This document shows, in pieces, positions 9,305 through 18,887 of a DNA stretch of 64,000 nt. The translations under genes were made by a program, and so were the position numbers. The notes below the pieces were generated by a model, which saw only the letters and a list, made by a program, of their open reading frames with translations, did no database searches and was not told the DNA's origin. The stretch's first letter is position 1; every line of letters starts with the position of its first letter. Source of the stretch: Acinetobacter kyonggiensis (GTDB lineage: Bacteria; Pseudomonadota; Gammaproteobacteria; Pseudomonadales; Moraxellaceae); the NCBI RefSeq assembly GCF_900107285.1, contig NZ_FNPK01000011.1, forward strand, positions 1 to 64,000, given 5' to 3'.

Positions 9305-9700
9305 ATGGTTCAAAAGATTGAAGCAACAGATGTAACCGAAGAAGAAGCGTTAAATGCTGTTTTTTTTGAACGTGCTGATGAATTTATTAAACATGCCAAT
9401 GACTTCTGCCGTATTGAAAAAGGTTCGCAAGTAAAGCCGACTGAAATACGTGGGCAAGTCAGTGCTGCAATGTTATTTGGTACGGCGCGTTTTAATACGT
9501 GGGTCGCAGCAAATAACTTTAAAGATGGCAATGAAATGCGTGATGCGAAAGATCAAGTCATGTCTTACATCATGCAACAATTTCAAATGATGCTTGAAGA
9601 TAACTATGATGAATATTGCGAACAGTTTGAAAACTATCTTCGCTTCCGTCATAACGAAGAATTTCATGCCAATAAGCATGACCATGATCACAAACATTGA
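9305..9700 (+). CDS. DUF3144 family protein
   Basis: A small acidic soluble protein of 131 residues matching DUF3144 (FFERADEFIKHAND, AAMLFGTARFNTWVAA, and a predicted helix QQFQMMLEDNYDEYCEQFE). Its function is unknown. The C-terminus is histidine-rich, with HANKHDHDHKH in the last residues, which could bind metal. The start is the ATG at 9305, preceded by AGGAAAA; an upstream in-frame TTG at 9290 overlaps that site. It ends in a strong terminator. Confidence 0.8.
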   Translation: MVQKIEATDVTEEEALNAVFFERADEFIKHANDFCRIEKGSQVKPTEIRGQVSAAMLFGTARFNTWVAANNFKDGNEMRDAKDQVMSYIMQQFQMMLEDNYDEYCEQFENYLRFRHNEEFHANKHDHDHKH

Positions 9701-9711
9701 TCATTCGATTA

Positions 9712-9733
9712 AAAGCCCGTCAGGGCTTTTTTT
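9712..9733 (+). terminator. Terminator after the DUF3144 gene
   Basis: AAAGCCC and GGGCTTT form the stem around GTCA, followed by a long T-run. Confidence 0.88.
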
Positions 9734-9823
9734 AGGTCTTCATTTTTTGGATAAAAGGTTATTCAAAGCAATCATACTTTGCAGTATGGTAAATAGTCAG
9801 GACATGCTGAATTAGGGATACAT

Positions 9824-10888
9824 ATGCAACAACTGAATTTTGCAATGATTGATGCGCATATTCACCAATGGGATGCTTATCACATGTCCTATTCAGCCTC
9901 TTTAGCAGTTAAATTATTGGGTAAGCATCCTTACTTACTAGATAAGCTTGTGCGTCTGGTTAAATCCGATGACCTGATCGAAACACTTGGGTTAACCAAT
10001 CACATTACTGCACCTTATTTACCTGAAAACTATCTACAAGATATTGGACATTACCCCGTCGAACAAGTCGTGCATGTTGAAGCCCGTTGGCATAAAAACA
10101 AAGGCAAAGGCGCTGTGGATGAAACCCATTTTATTGAATCTTTGTCTTTTAACCAAGAAACGGTAAAACTAGGCGGTATTATTGCAACAGCAGATCCGCG
10201 AGACAGTAATTTTAAAAAGATATTGCAGTTACACAGCAAGGCTTCGCCACGCTTTAAAGGCATTCGTAAAATGGCCGCAGTGCATGAAGATCAAGACATT
10301 TATGCTTGGGCAGATGAACCGCACTTATATGCTAATAAAAAATTTCTAAAAGGTTTCGAAGCCCTAGCACACTACAACCTCACATTTGATGCTTGGGTGT
10401 ATTCCACCCAATTAAATGATGTGATTGCGTTAGCCAAACAATTTCCTGAAACATCCATTGTGCTGGATCATTTTGGCACACCCGCAGGGCTTTTTGGTCA
10501 GGTTGGTACACTGACGGGACTCACCAAAATTGCCCGTGGAAATATTTTATTTCGTTGGCAGGACGATATGGCTGAGCTTGCCTTATGTCCAAATGTCTAT
10601 ACCAAAATGTCAGGTTTATTTATGCCTGTATTGGGTCATCAATTTCACAAGCAAGGTCGCGTAGCCAGTAAACAAGAAGTTTATGATTTAGCCATGCCAC
10701 TCATTACTCACGTGCTGAAAAGCTTTGGTCCTTATCGAGTCATGTTTGCCTCTAATTTCCCGATGGATCGTGTCAGTACATCATTGGTGAATATTATTGA
10801 TGCTTTTAGTGATGCTGTGGTGGCTTATGATCCAAATGCATTACAACAAGTTTTTCATCACACTGCCAAGCAGTTTTATTCGTTATAA
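9824..10888 (+). CDS. Amidohydrolase-family metal-dependent hydrolase
   Basis: A TIM-barrel hydrolase of the amidohydrolase-2 / COG3618 type, 354 residues. The first strand carries the metal-binding DAHIHQWD motif; later strands show FKGIRKMA, SIVLDHFGTP and a C-terminal MFASNFPMD segment whose Asp would complete the active site. COG3618 members include lactonases and decarboxylase-like enzymes, and the substrate cannot be predicted here. AGGGA lies just upstream of the ATG. It stands alone and is convergent with the M16 protease gene. Confidence 0.82.
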   Translation: MQQLNFAMIDAHIHQWDAYHMSYSASLAVKLLGKHPYLLDKLVRLVKSDDLIETLGLTNHITAPYLPENYLQDIGHYPVEQVVHVEARWHKNKGKGAVDETHFIESLSFNQETVKLGGIIATADPRDSNFKKILQLHSKASPRFKGIRKMAAVHEDQDIYAWADEPHLYANKKFLKGFEALAHYNLTFDAWVYSTQLNDVIALAKQFPETSIVLDHFGTPAGLFGQVGTLTGLTKIARGNILFRWQDDMAELALCPNVYTKMSGLFMPVLGHQFHKQGRVASKQEVYDLAMPLITHVLKSFGPYRVMFASNFPMDRVSTSLVNIIDAFSDAVVAYDPNALQQVFHHTAKQFYSL

Positions 10889-10891
10889 AAA

Positions 10892-10920
10892 AGAACCTCC
10901 CTTAAATACAGGGAGGTTCT
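10892..10920 (-). terminator. Terminator of the M16 protease gene
   Basis: AGAACCTCCC (10892-10901) pairs perfectly with GGGAGGTTCT (10911-10920). On the minus strand six T residues follow; on the plus strand there is no T-run, so it mainly serves the protease transcript. Confidence 0.85.
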
Positions 10921-10981
10921 AAAGAGCATGTTATTTTTAACGCTTTATCACACAAGGTGAAATGAAATGACTTTCATTCCA

Positions 10982-13747
10982 TCATTTTTGTGCTTTACCA
11001 TATTGGTCAGCCATCACTTCCACGAACTGATCTAGCTTGATGTATTTCTTAATGACAGCATCGACATCGGCTTTCGTTAATTTTGCCAACGCCTGATCAC
11101 GCTTTTCACGGAACAATAAATCTCGATGATGTTCGAGTTGTGGCATTAACATACGATGAATATTACGTTCATCTTCCAAAGCGGTGACTCGTTTTTTCAA
11201 GATATTGGCTTTGGCAGCCTCCAACTCTTGCTCGGTCACACCTTTGCTGAGCAAATTGTTGAGAACTTTATGCACACTCTGTGAAACTTGTGCCGACTTA
11301 CCTGCTGTATAATTGGCTTCAATGGTTAAAGCACCTGAATCAATCCAATCATCTAGGTCTAAACTACTGCCAAAACCATACACCAAAGCATTTTTTTCAC
11401 GCAGTTCTTGTGCAAGATGTGAAGAAAGTTGTGAGTCGCCCAAAATATAACTAAACACCATTAAAGCTGGCGTATCTGGATGATCAGCACCGACAGGGAA
11501 AGTCAAAATAGATTGGTAATTGCCAAATTCACGTTGTTCCGATAAAGCATGCACCTTCTGTGCAGGATAAACTTGATAATCGGAACTGAGTCGTTGGTAT
11601 GGCAATTGCACTTTCCAACTGCCAAATTCCTTTTGCAAGATTTTGAGCATTGTTTTGGCTTGGTAATCGCCAGTAATCGCAATTTGTGCATGATTACTCA
11701 CAAAGAAATTCTGATACAACGTCTTCACTTGCTCAACTGTTGCAGCCTTAATCTGCTGCTTTGCAAGATCAGGTTCAAAATGGTAACGCAAATCCCCAGG
11801 TTGATAGGTCTCTAACAAACGTGTCATGGTCAGCGCAGCCACTGTTTCTGGCTCGGTATAAGGTCGATCTAGAGCAGATAAACTTTGCGATTTAATCAAA
11901 TCAAATTGTGATTGTTCAAACTTCGGTTTTTTCAAAACATCTAATATAAATTTAAAGTAGTCTTCGAACTTTTCTTTTTTCGCAACAATTTGAATGGTAA
12001 TACTATTGCCGGATGCATTTGCAGCCGCACCACCACCCGCTTCAATGGATTTATCGGCAATATCTTGCAAGCTATATTGATCTGAACCACGTAATAATAA
12101 ATATGCCATCAAATCTAAAACTTCACCTTGATTAAACAGTGATTTTTCAGTACCAAAATCGATCGAAATCGTAGCGTAGGTTTTATCATCACGTGTCGAT
12201 GTTGGATATAAAGCGTACGAAATACCATTCTTCAATGTGCCACGTTGAATTTTCTTTTCAGTATTGACCAAGTACTGCTTAGAGGCTTTAACATAGTTAG
12301 CAACCTCCTGTTGGTAGACACGGCTATCTTTCAGTGGCTCTTCTTGAATATCCGTTTGCGCTAAGGTCTTAGTGGGTTCAGCTGCTTGCTTTTGCTTTAA
12401 TGCTTTTTTCTGCTCTTCAGGTGTCGGTTGAATATCGCCCGAAATACGATGTTGTGGGACTAAAAACTGGGTTAAGGTTTGGTTCACATCGGCCAGTTTA
12501 AGTTTTTTGACATTCTCCAAATCGGTAAAATACTGTGACCAATCGCCCTGATAAGACACATAATAATCACTCAAACGCCCGCCCAATGCTGCGGCATTGC
12601 TTAATACGCTATCAGACTGATTTTGAATCAGGTTTTTTACCCGATTAAGTTCAGTTTCATTGAAGGGTTGATTTTTCTCTACCCCTGAAATTAATGCCGA
12701 TTCAACTTTCTTAGCATCATGATTAGGTGCATAAATTGCGCCGATAAAAACCAAATTAAAGTCTTGATCCAACCATGTCGTTGATTGAACTGCTGTACTT
12801 AAACCTGTTTCCACGATACTTTGATAAAGATGCCCACTCGGCTGCATCGTATATAAATAGGGTGCTAAGGCAAGTTCAGATTTGATTTTTTCATTTTTAC
12901 CATTCAAATAAATATTGAATTTCGCCAGATCACTGCCCTTTTGCACCAGAAAATTGCGCTGTTTCATTTTAGACGAATCAAGCACAGGAACTTTGGTCTG
13001 TGCTGGAACTTGGCGTGCTGCAATTGGACTGAAATTTTGGTCAATCTGTTTCAACACTTCAGCTTTATCAAATTTACCTGAAATCACCATCACGGCATTA
13101 TTAGGTGCATACCATGTGCGATAAAACTTATTTAACTCATCCATTTTAATTGATTGTAATTCGTTTAAATCACCAATCGGTAAGCGTCCTAAATATTGAT
13201 TGCCATAAGCCGACTTCCACATTTGATCCATCATCACAGAAAAAGGCTGATCCATACGAACTTCACGTTCACGTTTCACAATCGAAATTTCTGAAGGGAC
13301 AAATTTTTCTTGTAAAACCAATTTATCCATCCGCTCAGCTTCAAGATGAATCACTTCATTAATCACATTTTGTTCTGGTCGAATGACATTGGTATATTTG
13401 GTCGAATAATAATCCGTACTGGCATTGGTCATTAAGGTATATTGATCCAAACGACGTTGAAACTCTTCGCCTTGAATATTCTGTGTCCCTTTAAAAGCCA
13501 AATGTTCTAATAAATGTGCTAAACCGCCTTTACCTTGCGGATCATTCAATGAACCGGTTAAATAAACCGTATTCATGAACACTTTATTTTCTTTATCATT
13601 TTGCGCAAGAATCACACGAAAACCATTCTCTAATTTATATTCCTCAATCTTTTGTTGAGATTTAACTAAAATAGGTTGTGACCAAGCAGTGGCACTCAAG
13701 CCTACTAATAATAAGGAGATGGTAAGTTGTTTAAACCGCATTAACAT
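10982..13747 (-). CDS. M16 family zinc metalloprotease (pitrilysin/insulinase type)
   Basis: A 921-residue two-domain M16 peptidase with an N-terminal signal peptide (hydrophobic stretch followed by AWSQ), so it is periplasmic. The zinc site is the inverted HxxEH motif HLLEH at residues 78-82, with a downstream NEVIHLEAERM helix supplying the third ligand. The second half repeats the fold without a zinc motif, as usual for bacterial M16B pairs fused in one chain, and ends with the HxxAQELREKNALVYGF-type substrate-binding segment. Its substrates are not known. Two ATG codons (residues 1 and 3) are possible starts. Confidence 0.9.
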   Translation of the reverse strand: MLMRFKQLTISLLLVGLSATAWSQPILVKSQQKIEEYKLENGFRVILAQNDKENKVFMNTVYLTGSLNDPQGKGGLAHLLEHLAFKGTQNIQGEEFQRRLDQYTLMTNASTDYYSTKYTNVIRPEQNVINEVIHLEAERMDKLVLQEKFVPSEISIVKREREVRMDQPFSVMMDQMWKSAYGNQYLGRLPIGDLNELQSIKMDELNKFYRTWYAPNNAVMVISGKFDKAEVLKQIDQNFSPIAARQVPAQTKVPVLDSSKMKQRNFLVQKGSDLAKFNIYLNGKNEKIKSELALAPYLYTMQPSGHLYQSIVETGLSTAVQSTTWLDQDFNLVFIGAIYAPNHDAKKVESALISGVEKNQPFNETELNRVKNLIQNQSDSVLSNAAALGGRLSDYYVSYQGDWSQYFTDLENVKKLKLADVNQTLTQFLVPQHRISGDIQPTPEEQKKALKQKQAAEPTKTLAQTDIQEEPLKDSRVYQQEVANYVKASKQYLVNTEKKIQRGTLKNGISYALYPTSTRDDKTYATISIDFGTEKSLFNQGEVLDLMAYLLLRGSDQYSLQDIADKSIEAGGGAAANASGNSITIQIVAKKEKFEDYFKFILDVLKKPKFEQSQFDLIKSQSLSALDRPYTEPETVAALTMTRLLETYQPGDLRYHFEPDLAKQQIKAATVEQVKTLYQNFFVSNHAQIAITGDYQAKTMLKILQKEFGSWKVQLPYQRLSSDYQVYPAQKVHALSEQREFGNYQSILTFPVGADHPDTPALMVFSYILGDSQLSSHLAQELREKNALVYGFGSSLDLDDWIDSGALTIEANYTAGKSAQVSQSVHKVLNNLLSKGVTEQELEAAKANILKKRVTALEDERNIHRMLMPQLEHHRDLLFREKRDQALAKLTKADVDAVIKKYIKLDQFVEVMADQYGKAQK

Positions 13748-14194
13748 AATTATCCTAATTTATTCAATCATATGAATTTTTATAACCCTGACATCTTAGG
13801 AAATGATTTTTAGTTTTAATAGTGGTTTTTTGAAAAAATAGCCGTTTATTGCAACTAATACCAGTCAGTTAAAAAACTGATGGGTATTTTTTTAAATTCA
13901 TAAAGTTATTCGATACGCGGAAACGTCATCCGCAACTGTTCGAGGCAAAACCACTTTAAAAAGTAAGGTTTCTGCGATTTAATTGATCAATAAAAGGTAT
14001 TTGACGAGTTTTGCGGATGACAAATGCTTTTGGTTCTTTTGGCGTAACAAAAGAACAAACGAGCTCCAAATATTTGATTCAAGGATATAAGACTCCGCCA
14101 TGAATAACAAAAGTTAAGGAGTTTATTTCTAAAATCCTTAACTGATCAGCATTAGTTTATTTCAACGGCTTTTCAGCTCATCTTGATCAATATT
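13748..14194. other. Intergenic region carrying MITE copy 1
   Basis: About 447 bases between the PhzF-like gene and the M16 protease gene, both on the minus strand. Most of it is a mobile element (13856-14154) sitting inside the split terminator of the PhzF-like gene. The rest is the AT-rich protease promoter region. Confidence 0.75.
13856..14154 (+). mobile_element. MITE copy 1, inserted in a terminator loop
   Basis: A 299-base non-coding element sharing its ends and long internal stretches with copies at 39322-39722 and 48823-49168. The ends are imperfect inverted repeats (TAATACCAGTCAGTTAA and, reversed, TAATGCTGATCAGTTAA). The flanks GTTTATTGCAAC (13844-13855) and GTTTATTTCAAC (14155-14166) match at 11 of 12 positions and are read as the target duplication. 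Both ends fold as hairpins: 13861-13884 followed by seven T, and 14114-14141 read on the minus strand. A central hairpin (GTTCTTTTG with CAAAAGAAC) is specific to this copy. No transposase is encoded. Confidence 0.85.
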
Positions 14195-15016
14195 TTACAA
14201 ATACAATTCTGCCTGCATATACAGTTTTGCATAACCTGAAATTTCAATCCGTTCATTTTCAAGCACCACACAATACAACTCACCTCCGCGCTGTGAAGCT
14301 TGATAAGCTAAAATTTCCTTTTTAGCCAATTTTTCAGCCCAAAGGGGTGCAATCGCGGTATGAATTGAACCCGTGACTGGATCTTCATTAATACCATTGG
14401 CTGGGGCAAAATAACGAGAAATACAATCATATTGTTCGGCTTGCGCAGTTAAGGCCAAATCAACCAATGTTCCTTGTGCTGTAATTGCCGTGCGAATTTT
14501 CCCCAATTGTTTTAACAGTTCTAAATTTGGCGTTTCATCTATGACATGTTGTGGGTTTTCATATTCCACAATATAAGCTTGGCTATTCAAATACACATTT
14601 TTAAATGGCTTGCTTAAAGCTTGATTGAGTATTTCAGGGTAGTCCGTAATCTTCTCTGCACGGCGAATTGGAAAATTCATTTTGATTTTGCCATCTGCCT
14701 CTTGACTGACCACAAAGATACCCAAATTTTTCACATGAAATTGAATTACTTTAGCCGAGGTGAAATCTTTAAACAGCACAAAGCTACTGGCTAAAGTCGC
14801 ATGTCCACAAAAATCGACTTCTGTTGTTGGGGTAAACCAACGAATTTCATAATTTTCTGCATCAATGACTTTTACAAATGCCGTTTCAGACAAATTATTT
14901 TCCAAAGCCAAATTTTGCATCAATGCTTCATCCAACCATTGTTCGGTCACAATCACTGCGGCTGGATTGCCTTTAAATAACACATTGGTAAAAGCATCGA
15001 CCTGATACATTTTCAT
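14195..15016 (-). CDS. PhzF family isomerase/epimerase-like protein
   Basis: A PhzF-fold protein of 273 residues. Family motifs are MYQVDAFTN, FKGNPAAV, the LSETAFV segment with the catalytic-type glutamate, WFTPTTEVDFCGHATLAS and, near the C-terminus, EDPVTGSIHTAIAPLWA. PhzF is a phenazine-pathway isomerase, but most bacterial homologues, like this one without phenazine genes nearby, have unknown substrates. I chose the ATG at 15016 because GAGG lies nine bases upstream; in-frame ATGs further upstream would add residues outside the family alignment. Its original terminator is split by MITE copy 1. Confidence 0.85.
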   Translation of the reverse strand: MKMYQVDAFTNVLFKGNPAAVIVTEQWLDEALMQNLALENNLSETAFVKVIDAENYEIRWFTPTTEVDFCGHATLASSFVLFKDFTSAKVIQFHVKNLGIFVVSQEADGKIKMNFPIRRAEKITDYPEILNQALSKPFKNVYLNSQAYIVEYENPQHVIDETPNLELLKQLGKIRTAITAQGTLVDLALTAQAEQYDCISRYFAPANGINEDPVTGSIHTAIAPLWAEKLAKKEILAYQASQRGGELYCVVLENERIEISGYAKLYMQAELYL

Positions 15017-15120
15017 ATTCATTAACCTCACTGTATTTTTCATCATTTTACGCAACTCATCACAGCAAAATAGCGACAGATTTTAAAAAATAATTGATAC
15101 AGATTATTTTTGAATAAAAA

Positions 15121-15146
15121 AAAGCCAATAGTAATCTATTGGCTTT
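15121..15146 (-). terminator. tcyP terminator
   Basis: AAAGCCAATA (15121-15130) pairs perfectly with TATTGGCTTT (15137-15146). On the minus strand a run of T follows, directly downstream of tcyP. Confidence 0.88.
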
Positions 15147-15188
15147 ATATAAACGCATCATATGGACACGCCAAGCAAAACTGATGAT

Positions 15189-16577
15189 TTAAATTTCTTT
15201 TAAATCAGCTGAATCTTGTTCAAATATTGATTTATTTGTTTGACCTAACAACTGACTCGTGACCATACCCGCCGTCATGGATCCATCCACATTCAATGCA
15301 GTACGGCCCATATCAATTAACGGTTCAATTGAAATCAGCAATGCCACCAATGTCACAGGTAAACCGAGCATAGGCAATACAATCAGTGCCGCAAATGTTG
15401 CACCACCACCGACACCCGCAACGCCAACTGAACTTAAAGTCACCACACAAACTAAAGTGAGCATCCAAATCGGATCAAAAGGATTAATCCCCACCGTTGG
15501 AGCAACCATCACCGCCAACATGGCAGGATATAAACCTGCACAACCATTTTGCCCAATTGTAGTCCCAAAAGATGCTGAAAAACTCGCAATCGATTCTGGC
15601 ACACCTAAACGTCTGGTTTGCGCTTCAATATTTAAAGGAATACTCGCAGCACTTGAACGACTGGTAAATGCAAAGCTCAGTACTGGCCAAACCTTTTTAA
15701 AAAACTGAATCGGATTCACACCTGTCAGCAATAAAATGACAGCATGCACAGCAAACATAATGGCTAAGCCCACATAGGACGCCACTAAGAAGCCACCTAA
15801 ATTTAGAATATCTGCCATTTTAGAGCTAACAACGACTTTTGCCATCAGTGCAAAAACACCATAAGGTGTCAAGGTCATAATTAAACGTACCAACTTCATG
15901 ACCCAAGCTTGTAAAATCTGTATCGCAGCCAGTACTTTTTGACCTTTTTCAGGATCGGTTTTAATCAGGTTTAAACCCGCCATCCCTAAAAGCACTGCAA
16001 AAATAACCACACTAATAATTGAGGTTGGATGAGCACCTGTCAGTTCTGCAAAGGGATTACTCGGAATAAACGATAAAAATAAATCAGGTATATTTAGATC
16101 GGATACTTTATCTGCATAGTCCGTTTGAATCGTATTGAGTCGCTCTGTTTCAGCAGTCCCTTGAACTAAGCCAATCGCACTTAATCCAAATAAGTGGGTC
16201 ACTAAAATCCCCACCGAAGCAGCAATTGCCGTAGTAAACAATAGCGTCCCAATGCTGAGGAAACTAATTTTCCCCAATGATCCTGCATCATGTAATCGAA
16301 TGACTGCGCCCAAGATAGAAACAAAAACCAAAGGCATAACAATCATTTGTAAAAGTTTTACATAACCATTACCAATCAAATTAAACCATTGAGTAGTGTC
16401 TTTCAATATAGATGAGTTTTCACCATAAATCAGGTGCAAAACCAAACCAAAAGCGACACCTAAACATAAACCGACTAAAACTTTTTTCGCCAAGCTCCAG
16501 TCTGTTTTTCGTGTTTGGGTTAATAAAAGCAATAAGACAAAAAATGCGATAACATTCAATATCAAGGGTATATTCAT
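15189..16577 (-). CDS. tcyP: L-cystine/cation symporter
   Basis: A 462-residue dicarboxylate/amino acid:cation symporter, almost the length of E. coli TcyP (YdjN) and very similar from end to end as I recall that sequence: an N-terminal [17 protein letters not shown] segment, the [15 protein letters not shown] helix, [15 protein letters not shown] (serine-rich re-entrant loop), the [17 protein letters not shown] helix and [14 protein letters not shown]. It imports cystine across the inner membrane. The gene has its own terminator and is divergent from gloB. Confidence 0.92.
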   Translation of the reverse strand: MNIPLILNVIAFFVLLLLLTQTRKTDWSLAKKVLVGLCLGVAFGLVLHLIYGENSSILKDTTQWFNLIGNGYVKLLQMIVMPLVFVSILGAVIRLHDAGSLGKISFLSIGTLLFTTAIAASVGILVTHLFGLSAIGLVQGTAETERLNTIQTDYADKVSDLNIPDLFLSFIPSNPFAELTGAHPTSIISVVIFAVLLGMAGLNLIKTDPEKGQKVLAAIQILQAWVMKLVRLIMTLTPYGVFALMAKVVVSSKMADILNLGGFLVASYVGLAIMFAVHAVILLLTGVNPIQFFKKVWPVLSFAFTSRSSAASIPLNIEAQTRRLGVPESIASFSASFGTTIGQNGCAGLYPAMLAVMVAPTVGINPFDPIWMLTLVCVVTLSSVGVAGVGGGATFAALIVLPMLGLPVTLVALLISIEPLIDMGRTALNVDGSMTAGMVTSQLLGQTNKSIFEQDSADLKEI

Positions 16578-16963
16578 ATTTTTTCCCTTAGGATAATCTG
16601 TCTCTATTATAAAGCAAAACTTAATGCTGCTTTTAGCCCCTTAATGTCCTTCGTACATTTATTCTTCTCAATGAATTAAAAATTCAGCTTTTATCATGAC
16701 CACCATTGCTTATACAAAAAATCAAAGCCGTTATGATCAATAATCTATAACAATAAAGTTCATACGGCTTTATTAAATTTTCATCAAATCATGAGTAGAC
16801 ACTTTAAATAGCCGAGCCGAAACTTCACAGCTTTTATCAAGTTTTAGACACGCAACTCAGACTAGGCAATCGGCTTGAATATTATGTTTTTGCGCTCTAC
16901 GACTAGAAAAAAATCGACTTTAACGATAGCTTATTCATATCTATCTTACGGGTCTTGTATCTC
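16578..16963. other. Divergent intergenic region tcyP-gloB with an orphan hairpin
   Basis: About 390 bases holding the promoters of two divergent genes. It includes an unassigned hairpin: AAAGCCGT (16724-16731) pairs with ACGGCTTT (16764-16771), extended by ATGA/TCAT past a one-base bulge. I see no coding potential. Confidence 0.5.
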
Positions 16964-17695
16964 ATGACTTTTCAAATTCATATGATTGATGTCAAAAACC
17001 AATTACAAAACTATATTTGGTTATTAGAACATCAACCAAGTAAGGATGTTGTTGCGATTGACCCAACCGAAGCACATTTAGTAGAAGCTTACTGTGCGGA
17101 AAACAACTTAAACTTAACGCAAATTTGGCTCACGCATTGGCATAAAGATCATACTGGTGGCGTACCAGAGCTATTACTTAATCGTAATATTCCAGTTTAT
17201 GGCCCACGTGAAGAATTAACTAAAGTCCCCTTTATTACTCACCCGCTACAAGACCAAGCACAAATTAAATTTCATGATTTGGACGTTGAGATTATTGCAG
17301 TGCCGGGTCACACATTGGGTCATATTGTCTATTTTATCGAAGCTTTAGAACTTGTTTTTTGCGGTGATACACTCTTTGCAATGGGATGTGGTCGGGTCTT
17401 TGAAGGAACATACGAGCAAATGTATCATTCGCTCAATCGTTTGGCTGCTCTACCTGCGCGTACAAAAGTTTACTGCACTCATGAATACACCCTTGCAAAT
17501 GCAAAATTTGCATTGCATGTAGAACCAAACAATTTAGCGATTCAACAGCGCTTTGATGAAGTTGAAGCTAAGCGCATGCTCAGTCAATGCACGCTCCCCA
17601 GTACCATTGAATTAGAATTAGAAACCAACCCATTTTTAAGAGTCGAAAGTGTGGCAGAATTCCAACGGTTAAGAGAGTTAAAAGATAACTTTTAA
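16964..17695 (+). CDS. gloB: Hydroxyacylglutathione hydrolase (glyoxalase II)
   Basis: GloB hydrolyses S-lactoylglutathione to D-lactate and glutathione, the second step of methylglyoxal detoxification. It is a metallo-beta-lactamase fold enzyme: the THWHKDHTGG motif (H58, H60, D62, H63), GHTLGHIVY and FCGDTLFAMGCGRVFEGT give the binuclear metal site, and CTHEYTLANAKFA is the glutathione-binding region typical of glyoxalase II. The ATG at 16964 gives 243 residues, close to family length; a TTG three codons upstream is unlikely. Confidence 0.94.
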   Translation: MTFQIHMIDVKNQLQNYIWLLEHQPSKDVVAIDPTEAHLVEAYCAENNLNLTQIWLTHWHKDHTGGVPELLLNRNIPVYGPREELTKVPFITHPLQDQAQIKFHDLDVEIIAVPGHTLGHIVYFIEALELVFCGDTLFAMGCGRVFEGTYEQMYHSLNRLAALPARTKVYCTHEYTLANAKFALHVEPNNLAIQQRFDEVEAKRMLSQCTLPSTIELELETNPFLRVESVAEFQRLRELKDNF

Positions 17696-18314
17696 CTTTG
17701 ACTGATAAAATTTGATACATCTAAGCATGAGCTTCTAGCGCAACTTGAATCAGCAACCTGTATGCCCTAGCACATGGCAGCAATAAGAACTAAATCTTGT
17801 TGCTGCATCTTTTGAATTTGACTCAATACACTCTAGCGCTGTAACCCATCTCATCACCTTACCAAAGTATCAGCATTAAGCAGCCATATCTTGTTCAAAG
17901 CTCATTTAAGATGGTTTAGGTACATCCAAGCTACGCACAAAATGACTCAATCAGATGAGCTTTAGCACTTCTACTGCAAATTTAGAACAATAGTCAGCCA
18001 AAGTCCGATAAAAATTATTGAGTAATACTTTAAAAATTGTGTATAAATATTTCCATTATTTTAAAACACATACAATTACCAATAAAAACAATATAAATCA
18101 GTTCAATACAATTCAAACAATCAGCTAAAATGCTATCTTACATTTAACTTTCAGTGCAAATTTTAACGATTATTTACGCTATTTTTGTATAAAAAACCAA
18201 CCAAATATTTTTTTTATAAAAAACAGCACAAATCTCCCCTTTAAAAAAAACCACTTCACCCCTATTAATTATGAAGTGCCCACAAGGTATTTAATATAGA
18301 CAAGGAGTTCTCTC
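17696..18314. other. Long intergenic region with no clear gene
   Basis: About 620 bases between gloB and a small gene. The first ~350 bases have a more even base composition, and on the minus strand show short open stretches broken by stops (17700-17960). That might be a decayed gene, but I cannot identify a family. The last ~250 bases are extremely AT-rich and probably hold the promoter of the small gene at 18315. Confidence 0.5.
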
Positions 18315-18518
18315 GTGAAGAAAGTTGTGAAAGCAAAAAATTTAATTGCATTTCGTATTTGGTTAGAAAAATTAGGCTATTCAGTAAAATCATTAACCGA
18401 CAATCGCGGATTTACTTTTAGCTTTAAAAAAGAATATGGTCTTGTAACGTGTGATTTAGCGGGGAATTCACTTGCAATGCAACTGGGTGAAGAATTTGAA
18501 GATCATTTAAAAGCTTAA
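18315..18518 (+). CDS. Small conserved hypothetical protein
   Basis: A 67-residue basic protein starting at GTG with a strong AAGGAG ribosome binding site seven bases upstream. The sequence (FRIWLEKLGYSVKSLTDNRGFTFSFKKEYGLVTCDLAG) looks like a compact alpha/beta fold, with no membrane segment. It ends at a good terminator. The well-formed translation and termination signals argue that it is real; the function is unknown. Confidence 0.75.
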   Translation: MKKVVKAKNLIAFRIWLEKLGYSVKSLTDNRGFTFSFKKEYGLVTCDLAGNSLAMQLGEEFEDHLKA

Positions 18519-18572
18519 AGACGAGTTCACTTTTAGATCGAGATAAAAAGAATAACGTATTGTTATATATTA

Positions 18573-18594
18573 AAAGCCCTATTTAGGGCTTTTT
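18573..18594 (+). terminator. Terminator after the small gene
   Basis: AAAGCCCT and AGGGCTTT form the stem around ATTT, followed by TTTATTT on the plus strand. Confidence 0.85.
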
Positions 18595-18625
18595 ATTTAA
18601 CTTTTCATTATGTACAGGCAATAAA

Positions 18626-18650
18626 AAAGCAAGGTCAATAACCTTGCTTT
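18626..18650 (-). terminator. Terminator of the tRNA cluster
   Basis: AAAGCAAGGT (18626-18635) pairs perfectly with ACCTTGCTTT (18641-18650). On the minus strand it is followed by a T-run, immediately after the last tRNA-Leu. Confidence 0.88.
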
Positions 18651-18657
18651 CATATGA

Positions 18658-18742
18658 TGGTGGGGACGGAGAGACTCGAACTCTCACACCTTGCGGCGCT
18701 GGAACCTAAATCCAGTGCGTCTACCAATTTCGCCACGTCCCC
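18658..18742 (-). tRNA. tRNA-Leu (UAG)
   Basis: An 85-base class II tRNA with encoded CCA. The acceptor stem is GGGGACG/CGTCCCC, the anticodon stem CTGGA/TCCAG encloses TTTAGGT (anticodon UAG), the variable arm is long as in leucine tRNAs, and the T-loop is TTCGAGT. It is identical to the copy at 18888-18972. Confidence 0.95.
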
Positions 18743-18780
18743 ATCAGGGTACCAACATTTTGTTGGATTTTTAAAAAACT

Positions 18781-18854
18781 TGGCAGAGGATCAAGGACTC
18801 GAACCTTGACGAACGGTTTTGGAGACCGTCATGCTACCATTACACCAATCCTCT
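18781..18854 (-). tRNA. tRNA-Trp (CCA)
   Basis: A 74-base tRNA with encoded CCA. The acceptor stem is AGAGGAT/ATCCTCT with discriminator G. The anticodon stem ACGGT/ACCGT encloses CTCCAAA, which places CCA at the anticodon, so it reads UGG. The D-loop is short (AATGGTA), as in many glycine tRNAs, but the discriminator base and anticodon fit tryptophan. Confidence 0.88.
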
Positions 18855-18887
18855 ATAGCCTTATTATCAAACAAGTTTGATAATAAT

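Noticed and set aside
9473..9697. Antisense ORFs opposite the DUF3144 gene
   Set aside because: They lie wholly within a gene with a good start, family match and terminator, and their sequences look like reverse-frame noise.
18781..18854. tRNA-Gly instead of tRNA-Trp
   Set aside because: The short D-loop is glycine-like, but the seven-base anticodon loop CTCCAAA puts CCA in the anticodon and the discriminator base is G, both tryptophan features.
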